Below, piece after piece: positions 38,040-48,383 of a stretch of DNA of 64,000 nucleotides; position 1 is the first letter of the stretch; each line of letters opens with the position of its first letter. The stretch covers positions 124,001-188,000 of the forward strand of contig JADNRY010000050.1 of the NCBI GenBank assembly GCA_015501585.1, given 5' to 3'. Made by a program: the position numbers and the translations under genes. Below the pieces are notes generated by a model. It had not been told where the DNA came from and did no database searches. It saw only the letters and a list, made by a program, of their open reading frames with translations. This DNA is from Rhodocollybia butyracea. Lineage: Eukaryota; Basidiomycota; Agaricomycetes; Agaricales; Omphalotaceae.

Positions 38040-38960
38040 AAATATATTGGACCTTAGTATACTCCAGTGATCAGCAGGTCTGTCTTTTGACCTCGAGTAG
38101 TTCACTGATATCGCTCACTGATACCGCTCCTGACTCCAGTACCTCGACTTCATACATTTTATTTTGTCTGAAGCCCTGGCCAGTAGTCAACTTGACCGAC
38201 GATACCGTTTCCCCATTCACTTTGTATCCCTGAGTATCCAGTGTGGACATCCATACTATCAGATTGTGTCCAAAGGATGGCATGTGCTTCACTGCCCTCA
38301 GTTGTATCGTCCTCTCCCTGTCGCCTATGCAGGTAATGAACTATATCATCTCAATTCTGTGGATATGGAACTTCCTGGCTTCACCTCATATAGTGCTACC
38401 TGCCCGTGTACTTCTATATACTCAATGAAGTCAGACTTTTGTACCCAGCTCAGATACGCCTGAGTCAAGAAATGTTTGAATAGTGGGTTTAGAAGGTGAA
38501 TGCAACGATGTAAGGCTACGCAATCTTTAGACATGACTATGTCGTGATGGGTATGTCTGTGTCCACATCCTTGCTACCAACCCCTCACTGATTTGGGTTC
38601 CCTGGAATGGGATTATGTTACTTACCCTCAGTATCAGTGCAAGGTACAGGCTTTGGCATGGATCTGGACGTAAACAACTCGTTATGCACTTTGACAGACA
38701 TAATGTACATGGCCATAGGCGCGGTCACATCCTTGTTGTCAGTCTCGGCTACGTTCAATGGCCTTTTTACTTTGTTTGGCTGGCCCTGTCTTGGCCCTCA
38801 GTATCCCTCCATGCCGGCCTAGCATTTCCTTGCCATGTGTCCTGGTTTGCCGTAGTTGTGACATGTGAAGACATTTGCAAGGTGTAGTGGTATTTGCCTT
38901 GAGGGGTTGTGCTGAGGGCTTTGACTTTCTTGGCAATCGGATCGCACGTCCTCTTTGTGC
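38040..38960 (-). mobile_element. Copia-like retrotransposon remnant, copy A
   Basis: On the minus strand, a decayed gag-pol piece is readable. Gag has a zinc knuckle CHNYGKPGHMARKC at 38822-38863, with its second Cys changed to Tyr (38852-38854). Further along come TCIGDRERTIQLRAVKHMPS and FGHNLIVWMSTLDTQGYKV, resembling the end of the protease region and the pre-integrase (NLISVS-like) segment of Copia elements. No integrase, reverse transcriptase or LTRs were found, and the frames are broken, so it is a fragment. It is duplicated at 40456-41170. Confidence 0.6.
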
Positions 38961-39153
38961 CCAGTCTGCTTCTTCACCCAGAGCGTAATGGTACCTGTAT
39001 TCAAGTATGGTCAAGGAGAATTAAGTCATTGTACAGGTTGGATATTGACACCAAATACAAGATCTTCAAGCCATAATTTCTTATAGTGTTCTAAGAAAGA
39101 AAACGCAAATCAAGGCTCAGCGCCAATGGGCGTTTAAAATTCTTGTTAACAAC

Positions 39154-40202
39154 ATGCCACTTTGTTCCTCATGCGGTGAAAACGCCTTCATTCCTCGCGT
39201 ATCCGTGGATCTTCCTGCATTACGCAACAGGATGCGTACAGAATATGGTCCTGCGTCTGTCCAACCTGATGAAGTCGCCACAATTCTCCGAAACGTCCAG
39301 CGAGATCAGAAATTAATCGTCTAGAATCTCGTAGCGTGTTTTTAAAAGCACAGACGGAACGCTTGCAGCAGTACGCATTGCAGGTCCAGTCATTGCTCTC
39401 TCCGGTTCGCAGAGTCCCCGACGAAATTCTACAATGCATCTTTTATGATAGCTGTGACATGAACGAATTCATAGTCGTTGATGCTAATCTCAGGGTGCCC
39501 GTCGCTGCTTCCAAGGCCCTTAGAAGCAAACCTGCGATGGTTTTGAGCGCTGTTTGCTCGCGTTGGCGGAGAAATGCACTCGCCATGCCTGCGATATGGT
39601 CTAGGATATCATTACAGTGGAAAATACCCACAAGGTCACCCTTGGCCTATGACAAAGACAACAACGCAGAGTTTCTATTCCCTTTGTACAATTTCGTTGA
39701 TCGGTCCCAACAATCTCCGATGACCGTCAGACTTTCAGTAGATTCTCCAGGATCAGGTATACTTCTGAAGCAATTCTTGGGACAGGTGGCTCACTGGAAA
39801 CACTTTTCCTTCCACTCCAATAACCAATACTTCGATGAACTTCTGGACTTTCCATCAGTCTCCTTCCCTGTTCTGAACAGTCTCTACGTGCTATCTGTGG
39901 GTATTACAAACAGAGAACTCGCACCATTCATTGGTGCATCGCCAAATCTCAAATTGTTGTCTGTACAAGCTTGTGTCTATCGCGATTTCCCCTGTTCGCA
40001 GTTGTCGCACCTAACCTTGGATTTATTCGAGCAAAGCGACATCTTATGTTTATTTGACAGACACCCAAATCTTGTTTCCTTAGATTTGACAGGATCGTTG
40101 TTCAGTAATATGCCCAGAACAGTGCCCAATGTGGGCTCCTCTTCCAAATTGGAAACATTGACTGTACGCCAATGTGAGGACATGGAACCGGACGCAGATT
40201 GA
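39154..40202 (+). pseudogene. F-box protein, copy 3 (three lesions)
   Basis: It starts MPLCSSCGENAFIPRVSVDL like its siblings. Lesion 1: about 16 bases are missing near 39306, where copy 2 reads through DYESEIHRL; the frame is lost. It then reads on in another frame: SPVRRVPDEILQCIFYDSCD, LSAVCSRWRRNALAMPAIWS, KQFLGQVAHWKHFSFHSNNQ. Lesion 2: near 40193 the coding sequence jumps directly into the 3' flank (GACGCAGATTGACTCTGGGC), skipping about 600 bases. A GAC shared at the junction suggests a microhomology-mediated deletion. The frame therefore ends at 40202. It is a clear pseudogene. Confidence 0.82.
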
Positions 40203-40235
40203 CTCTGGGCATCTTGTCATCATACTAGACAAAAT

Positions 40236-40455
40236 CACCACGCTTATTGTTCTACTTCAGCCTGACTGAAGTAGACAGCGAAAAATCTTTCTTCATCAAT
40301 AGCTGGAAAGGATATGTTTCATTTAAGGATTGGCCAGTTAAAAACCCAGGTATTGCCGGTACCGAACCATGAAAGAAGGGATTTCACTTTGTCGGTGAAT
40401 GTTACGATTTCCCACCCTACTTCAGTCAGGCTGAAGTAGAACAATAAGCGTGGTG
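40236..40455. mobile_element. MITE with 39-bp perfect terminal inverted repeats
   Basis: The two ends, 40236-40274 and 40417-40455, are perfect inverted repeats of 39 bases beginning CACCACGCTTATTGTTC. Each repeat also holds its own small palindrome: CTACTTCAG, a 5-base spacer, then CTGAAGTAG. The element is 220 bases with no coding capacity. The matching position in duplication unit 1 (about 38037) lacks it and reads ACAAAATATATTGG straight through. That gives an empty site and shows the insertion followed the duplication. The target duplication is unclear because the site is an AT run. Confidence 0.88.
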
Positions 40456-41170
40456 AATATATATTGGACCTTAGTATACTCCAGTGATCAGCAGGTCTGC
40501 CTTTTGACCTCGAGTAGTTCACTGATATCGCTCACTGATACCGCTCCTGACTCCAGTACCTCGACTTCATACATTTTATTTTGTCTGAAGCCCTGGCTAG
40601 TAGTCACCTTGACTGACAATACCGTTTCCCCATTCGCTTTGTATCCCTGGGTATCCAGTGTGGATATCCATACTATCAGATTGTGTCCAAAGGATGGCAT
40701 GTGCTTCACTGCCCTCGGCTGTATCGTCCTCTCCCTGTCGCCTATGCAGGTAATGAACTGTATGATCCCACTTCTGTGAATCTGGAACTTCTTGGCTTTG
40801 CCTGATATAGTACACTTCCTCCCTGCCCGTGTATACTCAATGAAGTCAGACTTTTGTACTTACTCAGCAGTGCTAAGATGTGCCTGATTCAAGAAATGTT
40901 CGGATAGCGAGTTTGGAAGGCAAATACAACGATGTACTACCATGGCAGGCTAGTCTTTATACATGACTATATTATGAGTAGGTATGTCTGTGTCTACATC
41001 CTTGCTATTAACCCCTCACTGATTTGGGTTCTCTAGAATGGGTTACTTACCTTCAGTATCAGCGCAAGGTACAGGCTTTGGGATGGATCTGGACATACTC
41101 AAATCGTTATGCACTTTGACCTTCTTGGCATCGCGCTCGTCCTATTTACGCTCAGCCTCCTTCTCCACCC
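40456..41170 (-). mobile_element. Copia-like retrotransposon remnant, copy B
   Basis: Nearly the same sequence as 38040-38690, with the minus-strand FGHNLIVWISTLDTQGYKA segment. The zinc-knuckle region of copy A is absent because of an internal deletion. It carries no coding capacity of its own. Confidence 0.6.
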
Positions 41171-41441
41171 AGAGCGTATTAGACTAGTGAACGCATCTGC
41201 CGTTGGCCCCTGAGACGTTCCTGATGTACTAACGCATCCGATATTATACGACTTTCCTGATTGACAAAGAAATTTGTAAAACGCGTTTATTTAGGCGCAT
41301 ATACAAAAATTTATGCGATTTATGATTTAATGACATAAATAGGGATACTAGTAAGTAGTGGTCTAGTACTTGGTATTATGGTAAAGACAGTCAATAACAA
41401 ACGAAAGGTTGGGAAGTATATGTATAGTGTGAAGCTTTAAA

Positions 41442-42983
41442 TTAAACATTGCCCAATTCGTCACTCGTTCCAAAAGAGAGCTTCTTAAGGTTTTCCATTT
41501 GCCTAAGTACCGACTCGTCAAACCCATAATAGTTGAAAGTGACAGTAGCTCACATACCTTGCCTTTCTACGTTCGAAAACAACTTGGGGTTTAATCTCGT
41601 TTATGAGATTAGCAAGATACTTTGCCGTACGAAAGGTGACAATTCCGAACACCACAATTATCACAACATTCACAATTTGCTCTGTCTTTGTTGAATCACC
41701 CTTCTCCTCCTGTCCAAAAAGGAATCCTAGGAAAACCGTTGAGAATTGCTTTGGCAACGAGATGATCGCAGCTGCAAGGAAGATGAAGAAATTCATTCCT
41801 GAAGAAGAGAATAGGGTCGTTGTTACTACAAAGTTGCAGGGTTATGTACCACAAGTCAGAACTCGGAAACTCCCTGAACGCACTGTGAGGTGGGATAATG
41901 GAAAAACGAGCGGCGACTGCAACCTTGAAAGATTGTGTACCACCCTCGCGTATAATTTTGGAGAGGCATGCATAGGTAATTTTCTTCTGTTCATATTTCT
42001 GGGCGCGGGCTCCACAGAAAAATTTGAAGGTTCTGATATCCGGGGCTTCGTTTAGTTCTTCACCAATTCACCAACTTGAAACCGAAACACTCACATGAAG
42101 TTAGCAATCTCCCCCAATAATGTCCCCAACACAACCTAAAGATTGAATTCAGGAACAGCAAAAAACCGACAAATCTGCCAGAGAAAAAACAAACACGTAC
42201 TATGCCAAAGCCCTCCGCAAGACCCCAAGTAACACCCACCAAGAGACCTTTCCAGAAAAAGTATGAACATCATTGGCTCTAAGAACAAGATAGAAACAAG
42301 TACCCACCTACAAACTCATGTCCAAAGAGCTGTGACAAATATCAGCTCTTAAATTAAGGAGAAGACTCAGAGCAAGCGGCACCTACTGGGGGAAAAGACA
42401 TTACAAAGAGGATCCCAACAGGTATCAGCCACCCAAAGCGTTGACTGTACCCATTGTCAGACTTGCGTTACTATGAACTCAAACAGAGATGGTACACACT
42501 CGTGCGCCCAATCCGTAAATGGGGTAAGCCATCTGATGATATACATATGAATTGTCAATGTATTATGAGTAGTTTGTAAAGGAAACTAACCTAATAACAT
42601 CGTTGTGAATAAAAAGGAACACGATAGTCAAAGCCAAAATCAAAACAATGATGATTGCAGTCACTGTTTCGTGGTTCATTCAAGGTCAGGATTAGCCCAC
42701 CACAAAGACAAAATGCATTGTACATACCGATTCCCTTTGGTGTCTTCAAGAAATCCTTGGACGGCAGAATACCCAGACCATTTGATGATAACGCCTCAGC
42801 CTCGCTAGGAGTTGGGCTTGGAGTACGAGTACCGTACTTCACAGGGTCAACGCCCTGACCTGGAGGTAGGACCATAGTTGCCGGAAAGTTGCGGTACTGG
42901 TTCCTGGTGTATGCAGGAGGATAGTAGCTATTAGCGATCCCCGAGTTGGCTAGCGGTTCCAGACCACGGTAGTTTCGATCCAT
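41442..42983 (-). CDS. TVP38: TVP38/TMEM64-family membrane protein
   Basis: A SNARE-associated Golgi protein family (VTT/DedA-like) that acts in Golgi and endosomal membranes. The start MDRNYRGLEPLANSGIANSY is followed by a proline-rich cytosolic region with RTPSPTPSEAEALSSNG, typical of fungal Tvp38. A helix comes next (AIIIVLILALTIVFLFI), then WLIPVGILFVMSFPPV, FGHEFV and GVTWGLAEGFGIV, covering the family's conserved hairpin. The 3' exon gives FFIFLAAAIISLPKQFSTVF and IKPQVVFERRKAR, spliced to QMENLKKLSFGTSDELGNV. The frame between about 41830 and 42090 needs several short introns that I could only partly place. The open frame extends upstream to 43136 without an ATG, so the start at 42983 is preferred. 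Confidence 0.75.
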
Positions 42984-43942
42984 ACTAGGTGGGCACGAGG
43001 TGGAAAGAATGGATTGAGAAGTCGTCCGGTAGAAATCCGAGCCTTGGACGTCTAGTCCTAGGTATGTACCGGGGGTTTTCTTTATAGCCTGAGGACAATG
43101 TTCACCTCGAGCTTTAAATATGTTGCGATGCAACAAGCCGTAGAATAGCGATGATGTACGATAGTATCAGCTTCGAATTCAATTACCAGCCGACGGAATA
43201 ACTTCCGTCGGGATATGTCGTTTCAACCTAGAGCTTCACTCGATTTCATCTTTGCCACTAACTTAACTGTGATTATATTATTCAATTACCCTTCTCCAAA
43301 TTCCAGCGAATGTATGCGCGAAAAACACCCTTCCCTCAAAATTTTCCGGCAGTTGCCCTGAACAGTTCGGGCGGGATATGACTGAAACATACACAGAATA
43401 ACCACCAAAGGGTTCACGTCGGGTATAGAACTGGCATGTCCCGAGAGTATCAAAGGACTTTGACATGGAAATAAGCGTCCATCCAGTTCAGTAAAGGCTT
43501 TGACTTGACATCAAAATAAGCGTCCATCCGGTGGCACGCATAGCCATAAGCAATATATTTGCGTCTGTTTGAGAATTTTTGATCAGCGGAACTGCCGCCA
43601 TAGAAGAGCATAGAAAATACCATGAAATCGATCATGAAAGAAGGTGGCGAAAAATAAGTCATTCCCTTGCTTCCACAAGTTCTCGATGGCGATTGGCGAA
43701 ACCGGATTGGCCAAGATCACTTTTTGATACTGACCAATGCGCAATCACCGCTCCCTTCTCGGTTAGGCTTTTTGGATTTATGTACGGCAATCTGGTTACT
43801 GCGGCATCGACTTGCCAGAAATCATGGTGTTTGCGGACCTTCTTAGCCGTCTTTTCAACTTAGCCATATTCTGGATGGCATAAAATCATTCACTGCGACG
43901 GCAGAAGAAAACAAACCTTCCTTAAAGTCCTTACAGATCGTG
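42984..43942. other. Divergent intergenic region
   Basis: About 960 bases between the TVP38-like gene and the small secreted protein gene. A short direct repeat, AATAAGCGTCCATCC, occurs at about 43468 and 43516. The open frame at 43579-43863 resembles nothing known and is not called as a gene. Confidence 0.4.
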
Positions 43943-44571
43943 ATGAGGTTCAACACTGCTATCTTTGCTTCGACAACCCTGTTCGTCTCTGCTGCTCATG
44001 TTAGAGCAGCCGGAACCCCTGTCCTCACTGCAAGAGACAGCTTGCCAACGCTATTCAATGGTACGCTACACTCTCTTTTTGTGCTCTTATGGAGGTCTAA
44101 CGCTCTCTTAAAGGCCAGAATATCTCATTCGAGTACTCTGACATTATTGTGTCAGGAAGTAATCTCTTTGGTATTGGCTGCCAACCACTTGGACGAGCTA
44201 CCCCTTCCAATATTCTTGCCACTGAGTATGTGCTCCTCATCTCCCCCCTTCTCTCACAATGATATTGTAAATTAACAATAATTTGCATCTGATTTCACAG
44301 TGGAGGTGCTTCAGCTTGGGATGCTACCACCGTCCTCGGAATTTATGACTATGACCTCATAAATGCGACTTATGTCTTGCAGTTCCCTTTCTTCGAAGCT
44401 GGTGCTACATACAGTATGTCTTGCTTTCTTTCTTTACCTCTATCATTGATCCCACTCGTACTTTCAGCTGTGTCGATGTTCGAATATGAGCTTAGCACTG
44501 GCAATGTGGTAAGGGCTAACCTCAAGAACCAGTCCTTTGTCTGGGTGAACAGGCCCGGTCAGGAGGACTAG
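43943..44571 (+). CDS. Small secreted protein
   Basis: About 150 residues in four exons. MRFNTAIFASTTLFVSAAHV is a signal peptide, followed by a small-residue cleavage region (RAAGTP). The mature part reads NISFEYSDIIVSGSNLFGIG, CQPLGRATPSNILATDGGAS, AWDATTVLGIYDYDLINATY and VSMFEYELSTGNVVRANLKN, ending NRPGQED. There are possible N-glycosylation sites (NIS, NAT, NQS). Introns at about 44061-44112, 44224-44300 and 44414-44468 keep the frame. I do not recognise the family; it has the profile of a small extracellular fungal protein. It is divergent from the TVP38-like gene. Confidence 0.72.
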
Positions 44572-45511
44572 TACTGAGAATGCCTCAGATTTTCTCATGG
44601 ATTATCCAATACTTTATCTCAACAGAACATGCTATGAAGCTAGATATGTTTTGCCACTATGTACTATGCATATACGTCACAAGTAAATAATATTCCTAGA
44701 CCTGCACACAAGAAAGAGTACTGTTGTGCTTTACGCAATGCGAAAGAAATTATAATCGTTGAGACAATGCCCATTTGAAAGAACAGCTTTGACCATCCAC
44801 GCGCTGGCGGGCCGAATGACGGACTCTTCTATTTTCATCGAGCTTACTCCAGGCATACACTGTAATCAATGCGTAGGTCTACTGACCTTATAAAATTCAG
44901 CTGAAACATTTTGGCCATCCTGGTTCGGTTGTATGAGGAGCCGCATTCTGACATTCAGGGCGCAATACAAGCGCAATATGTTATCTTGTTGTAGTTTCTT
45001 GCCCATCTGAATGAGGAGCTTGTGCGAGGAAGCGTGGAGATCTTCTACATCGAGTGTCCTCATGAGTTCAAGACTATCCCAACTAGTAAGCTAATTTCTT
45101 TGTTAGAATAGATGAGTCCAGCCTACATGCACGAGGGAAAAATCAAAAAGTAACCTCGGCTAATCCGCTTTCGTCATTGACGATACGGTTTTTGGGTAAG
45201 ATTGTCGAGTATGATGTTTTTGCTTCCTCGTTCTCTTTTTTCCCCGTAGTATCTCCCTCCTTTCGGACAATCACCACACCTCCATCATTGGACTGGCACT
45301 ATGTTTCCCCGCCTATCGCTCTGCAACCTCACTACTTCAAACCTATAGATAACAGAACTTCCAACATACACAGGCTCGTTCATTAACCATGTTTCTGAAT
45401 ACTGATCTTGTGCTGGAATGGATGTCGCCTGTGTTGTTGATAATGAAGATGTAGCTTGAGTGATTATTACTTCTTGCCTACTTATCTGAAATGGCGGACT
45501 GAGCATCAGGC
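44572..45511. other. Intergenic region with one exon-like frame
   Basis: Apart from the minus-strand exon-like frame at 44866-45063, no gene is recognised in this 940-base stretch. It ends at the target duplication of the element starting at 45512. Confidence 0.35.
44866..45063 (-). other. Exon-like frame of unknown identity
   Basis: Encodes LASSHKLL-like helical sequence: DVEDLHASSHKLLIQMGKKL, then LYCALNVRMRLLIQPNQDGQ. It is followed by a plausible donor (AAG|GTCAGTAGACC) and, 24 bases on, an acceptor that would continue as VYAWSKLDENRRVRHSA. The composition looks protein-like, but no start, end or family is recognised. It could be a fragment of a lost gene or a chance frame. Confidence 0.25.
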
Positions 45512-46574
45512 CCAGTGAAAAGCCGCACCGAGCTGATCTGGGAATTTCTGGCATATCCGAGTAGCTCTGGGTAGCGCTGGGCAGGTCTGTGTACAGCTGG
45601 CCAAATGAGGGGCAAATTTTGTTTCAATTCAATCCATGTTACACCCGTGAGAGATATATTCTGAATAATCGAGTTTGAGTTTGAGCTAGTAGCGCCGTGC
45701 GCAACTTTGAGCTCAAGTATTCGAGTTAGTCTTTCGCTTTGTCTTTGTCGCTCCAACTCAGAGTCCCAAATTTCCGGCCCGGCCCAACATGTGATAAGCT
45801 TTGACACTTTAAAAAAAATTCCATCGCTCTTTCTCTCTTCACTGCCATTTCAACTTCTCCAAGTTAAGGCTCTGTGCAAGCTGGCTCAAATTCTCGAGAT
45901 TTACTCTTCAACATATCCTCAACCCACTTTAAACTCTTGACTCAAGCATGGATTCATTGGGCTAGGCTATTCCCAAGGTGAGCTATTTTAACCTTTTCTT
46001 GAATAATCTCTTGAACAAATTTTTTTTTTTGATTAGCTCTCGCTGGTTCGTTGATGTCATATCACGCTGGTACGCCGCATTCTACCACTTTCATCTTTTC
46101 CTCTATACGTCAAAGGTGAGCTATCTTTACTTATTCTTTGGAGCTCGGTCTTTCTCTCGCTGTAGCCCGTTAGCCTCTCAGAGTTGTTTCAACAAGTCAA
46201 TATCTCTGTAGTCAGCTTAATGTATGTATATGTAGTATGTGTCGTATTTTCGTACGTATTCGTAGTAGTTGATATCTCAATACATTCACTCAGACCATCC
46301 CAGACCATCATAATTTCAGTAATATGTAATAAGTATTATGTGCAGCTAAGCCCAGATGATCCCAGAGAAACTCAATTGTATAGAAAAACCAAATTTTCAT
46401 TTTCAGTGTGATTTTGGTCAGATATACCCAGATATACCCAGACCAGCCCAGACCACAACATAGGAAACGGCCAAATTCTGGGATTATCCGCAAGACAGAT
46501 AATCCCAGTTCATCCCAGATATTCCCAGCACATGTCGGCACATGTCAGCTCAGGCCGGCGGGGGTTTTCACTGG
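45512..46574. mobile_element. Non-autonomous DNA element with short inverted ends
   Basis: The ends CCAGTGAAAA (45512-45521) and TTTTCACTGG (46565-46574) are inverted repeats. They are flanked by the direct repeat GCATCAGGC at 45503-45511 and 46575-46583. Inverted similarity continues inward: GAGCTGATCTGGGAATTTC on the left matches the reverse complement of the right end (TGAGCTGACATG...CTGGGAATATC). The interior is rich in CCCAGA/TCTGGG motifs on the right side. No transposase frame was found in its 1063 bases. The direct repeat could be read as 7, 8 or 9 bases, because the terminal C/G may belong to the element. Confidence 0.65.
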
Positions 46575-46976
46575 GCATCAGGCTCGAGGGTGGTAAAATT
46601 AAAATCGTTCGCATCAGACTCTCCAAAGAACCCCTTGGTTGGCAGAAATTGCACCTGCTAAGGCGATTGATGTTGATTGCGCAGCCACCAGCGATTCTAG
46701 CTGAAGATGAATCGGAGACTCAATTCTCACGCCGAGAAAATATGCATGGTATATAGCGGTAGGAAAGACCGCGAGATGGATATGAAAAGCGAAGAAGGTA
46801 AGGTAAGGTGATCGGTCCTTGAAGTTGAGTATCTATACGTACTCGCGTAAACAACGCAAAATGCCATACCGATGGTTTAGGCATAAATAGCACCATGCAA
46901 ACAGAAGTTGACGAAGGGCCGCCGCACTCAATGTACGCTCGTGCATTCACATAGGAAAGAAGAAGAGTAGAGCCTA

Positions 46977-48383
46977 TCAGAAACCCAACGGGTCAATGAC
47001 TGTTAGACTACTGATATCTAGTGCATCTGGAGATTGTTCCTTGATCAGCTGAAGCTGAGAGTGAAGCTCTCTGAATAGCACGATCTTGTCTTCCAACTAA
47101 ACATATACTTAGTCAATCGGGACTAATAGGGAGCTAGGCTAAAGACACGCACACGGTAGCTGTAGCCATTAGCTGCAGAGGTACTTGGCATCGCAAAGAA
47201 AAGCGTTTCAGAAATACCCTCTGCATTGGCGTTTGGATACTTGAGCTTGAAAGGTAGCAGATATTCTCTAAAATTCGCTACATTGCCTGGAGGCACTTGC
47301 GTAGATGCCTTCTTTGGAGACTTCTTTTGGGGAGATAATGATCGAGGTTTCATCCTTTTAGTCTCCCGGGGAGCCTTTGGTGCTTTCCACGGACAGGATA
47401 TAGAAGTAGTGATCAGTTCGCATAAACCAATGCTCAGAAAGCTGACGACTCTAGGGCGATGCTCGGAGATTTTCTTTAGAAGAAGAGGTAACGATTCCCT
47501 CATTTCAGCTTGTGAAAGTTCCGAAGCCTAGATTATATATCAGTAACGGTGGAGCCACTATAGATAAGAATATTTTCAACCTTTGCAGTTGCACGAGTGA
47601 CAAGGTCAGTCTGAGTTGACGAAGATAATCAGTGCTCAACGGAGACTTCGATCGAAAGTCACTGCACCATTCCAATGGAAAACCGTGACGGTAGTTCAGG
47701 CGCATTACGGTAGGTAATGTCGGGCGTAATAAAGTTGGCTTGAAGAAGGCATTCCCAGAATTGATTCCCTCTTCCAGAGTAGTGGAATCCGTTACTGTTA
47801 GATGTAAGGCCCGGGCTTTCACGAGATAGGTTAGTTGTGAAGACGCATTTTGTGGATTGGCAGCCTACTTAATCCCGCAGAAAACAACTGAAAAGGATTG
47901 TAAAGTTGGAAGACGAAGCATAAGAACAGCCGTACTGTCAAGACCTTCTAAAAGACGGTCTGGTAATCCCTTCGGTAGCTCATCTACATACACCTTGGGA
48001 GTCTGGGAGGACGCAGTCTCCGTTCTGGACCGCTTTAATGGTGATTTCGAAGGAGAGCGGGACTCGAGTTTCAAATTTCGAGATCGGGCAACCAGCAAGT
48101 CTTCAACATCGTCGTCGGGTTCATCTTCACTGTCGGAGACATGACCACGTTTGGTACCAGAGTCAGCGTGTTGACGTCGAGGGGATCGACGAGGAGTTTC
48201 GTAGATACGAGTGGCCTCGATTTCTAGCGACTTCGTATCGTGGCTGGTAGGTGTGCTTGAAATTGAACAGGATAAGTAAGTTTCGAATGTCATAGTATTA
48301 CTAGATCGGACTGACTCTATTGTCTTGCATTCTCTCTTGGGGGTCTGTGGTGTAGACGTCTGCGAGCGGCGACGTTGAGGCAT
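46977..48383 (-). CDS. TDG/Mug-type G:T/U mismatch-specific DNA glycosylase
   Basis: A nuclear base-excision repair enzyme of UDG family 2 that removes U or T opposite G. The N-terminal ~130 residues are basic, Ser/Pro-rich and disordered (MPQRRRSQTSTPQTPKRECK). The catalytic domain follows: DELPKGLPDRLLEGLDIVF, then CGINPGLTSNSNGF, carrying the motif-I Asn of GINPG. Next come HYSGRGNQFWECLLQANFI, FSIGMTDLVTRATAK, KKISEHRPRVVSFLSIGLCE and the motif-II-like FFAMPSTSAANGYSYR. The end is SLTVIDPLGF with a stop at 46977. Five short introns are inferred; all keep the frame. A Lys/Pro-rich insert (KPRSLSPQKKSPKKAS) lies between the last two motifs. The start at 48383 is the first ATG of the frame. 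It is divergent from F-box copy 4. Confidence 0.82.

Larger units (their letters stand above)
36186..39034 (+). repeat. Segmental duplication unit 1 (F-box copy 2 plus Copia remnant)
   Basis: A direct tandem duplication with 39035-41175. Shared in order: the 5' flank (CTTCAAGCCATAATTTCTTA), the F-box gene, its 3' flank (GACGCAGATTGACTCTGGGC), and a Copia-like remnant (TACTCCAGTGATCAGCAGGT onward). Unit 1 keeps the full F-box length and a longer Copia part. Confidence 0.8.
39035..41175 (+). repeat. Segmental duplication unit 2 (F-box copy 3, MITE, Copia remnant)
   Basis: Second unit of the tandem duplication starting at 36186. It is shorter: about 600 bases of F-box coding sequence and about 235 bases of the Copia remnant are missing (junction after GCACTTTGAC at about 41121). 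A 220-bp MITE has been added. Confidence 0.78.

Noticed and set aside
38040..41170. Intact Copia retrotransposon
   Set aside because: Only a zinc knuckle with a lost Cys and a piece of protease/pre-integrase are readable. No reverse transcriptase, integrase or LTRs were found, and the frames are broken.
43579..43863. 94-codon plus-strand open frame upstream of the secreted protein
   Set aside because: No family resemblance, no splice partners, and a composition like the surrounding non-coding DNA.
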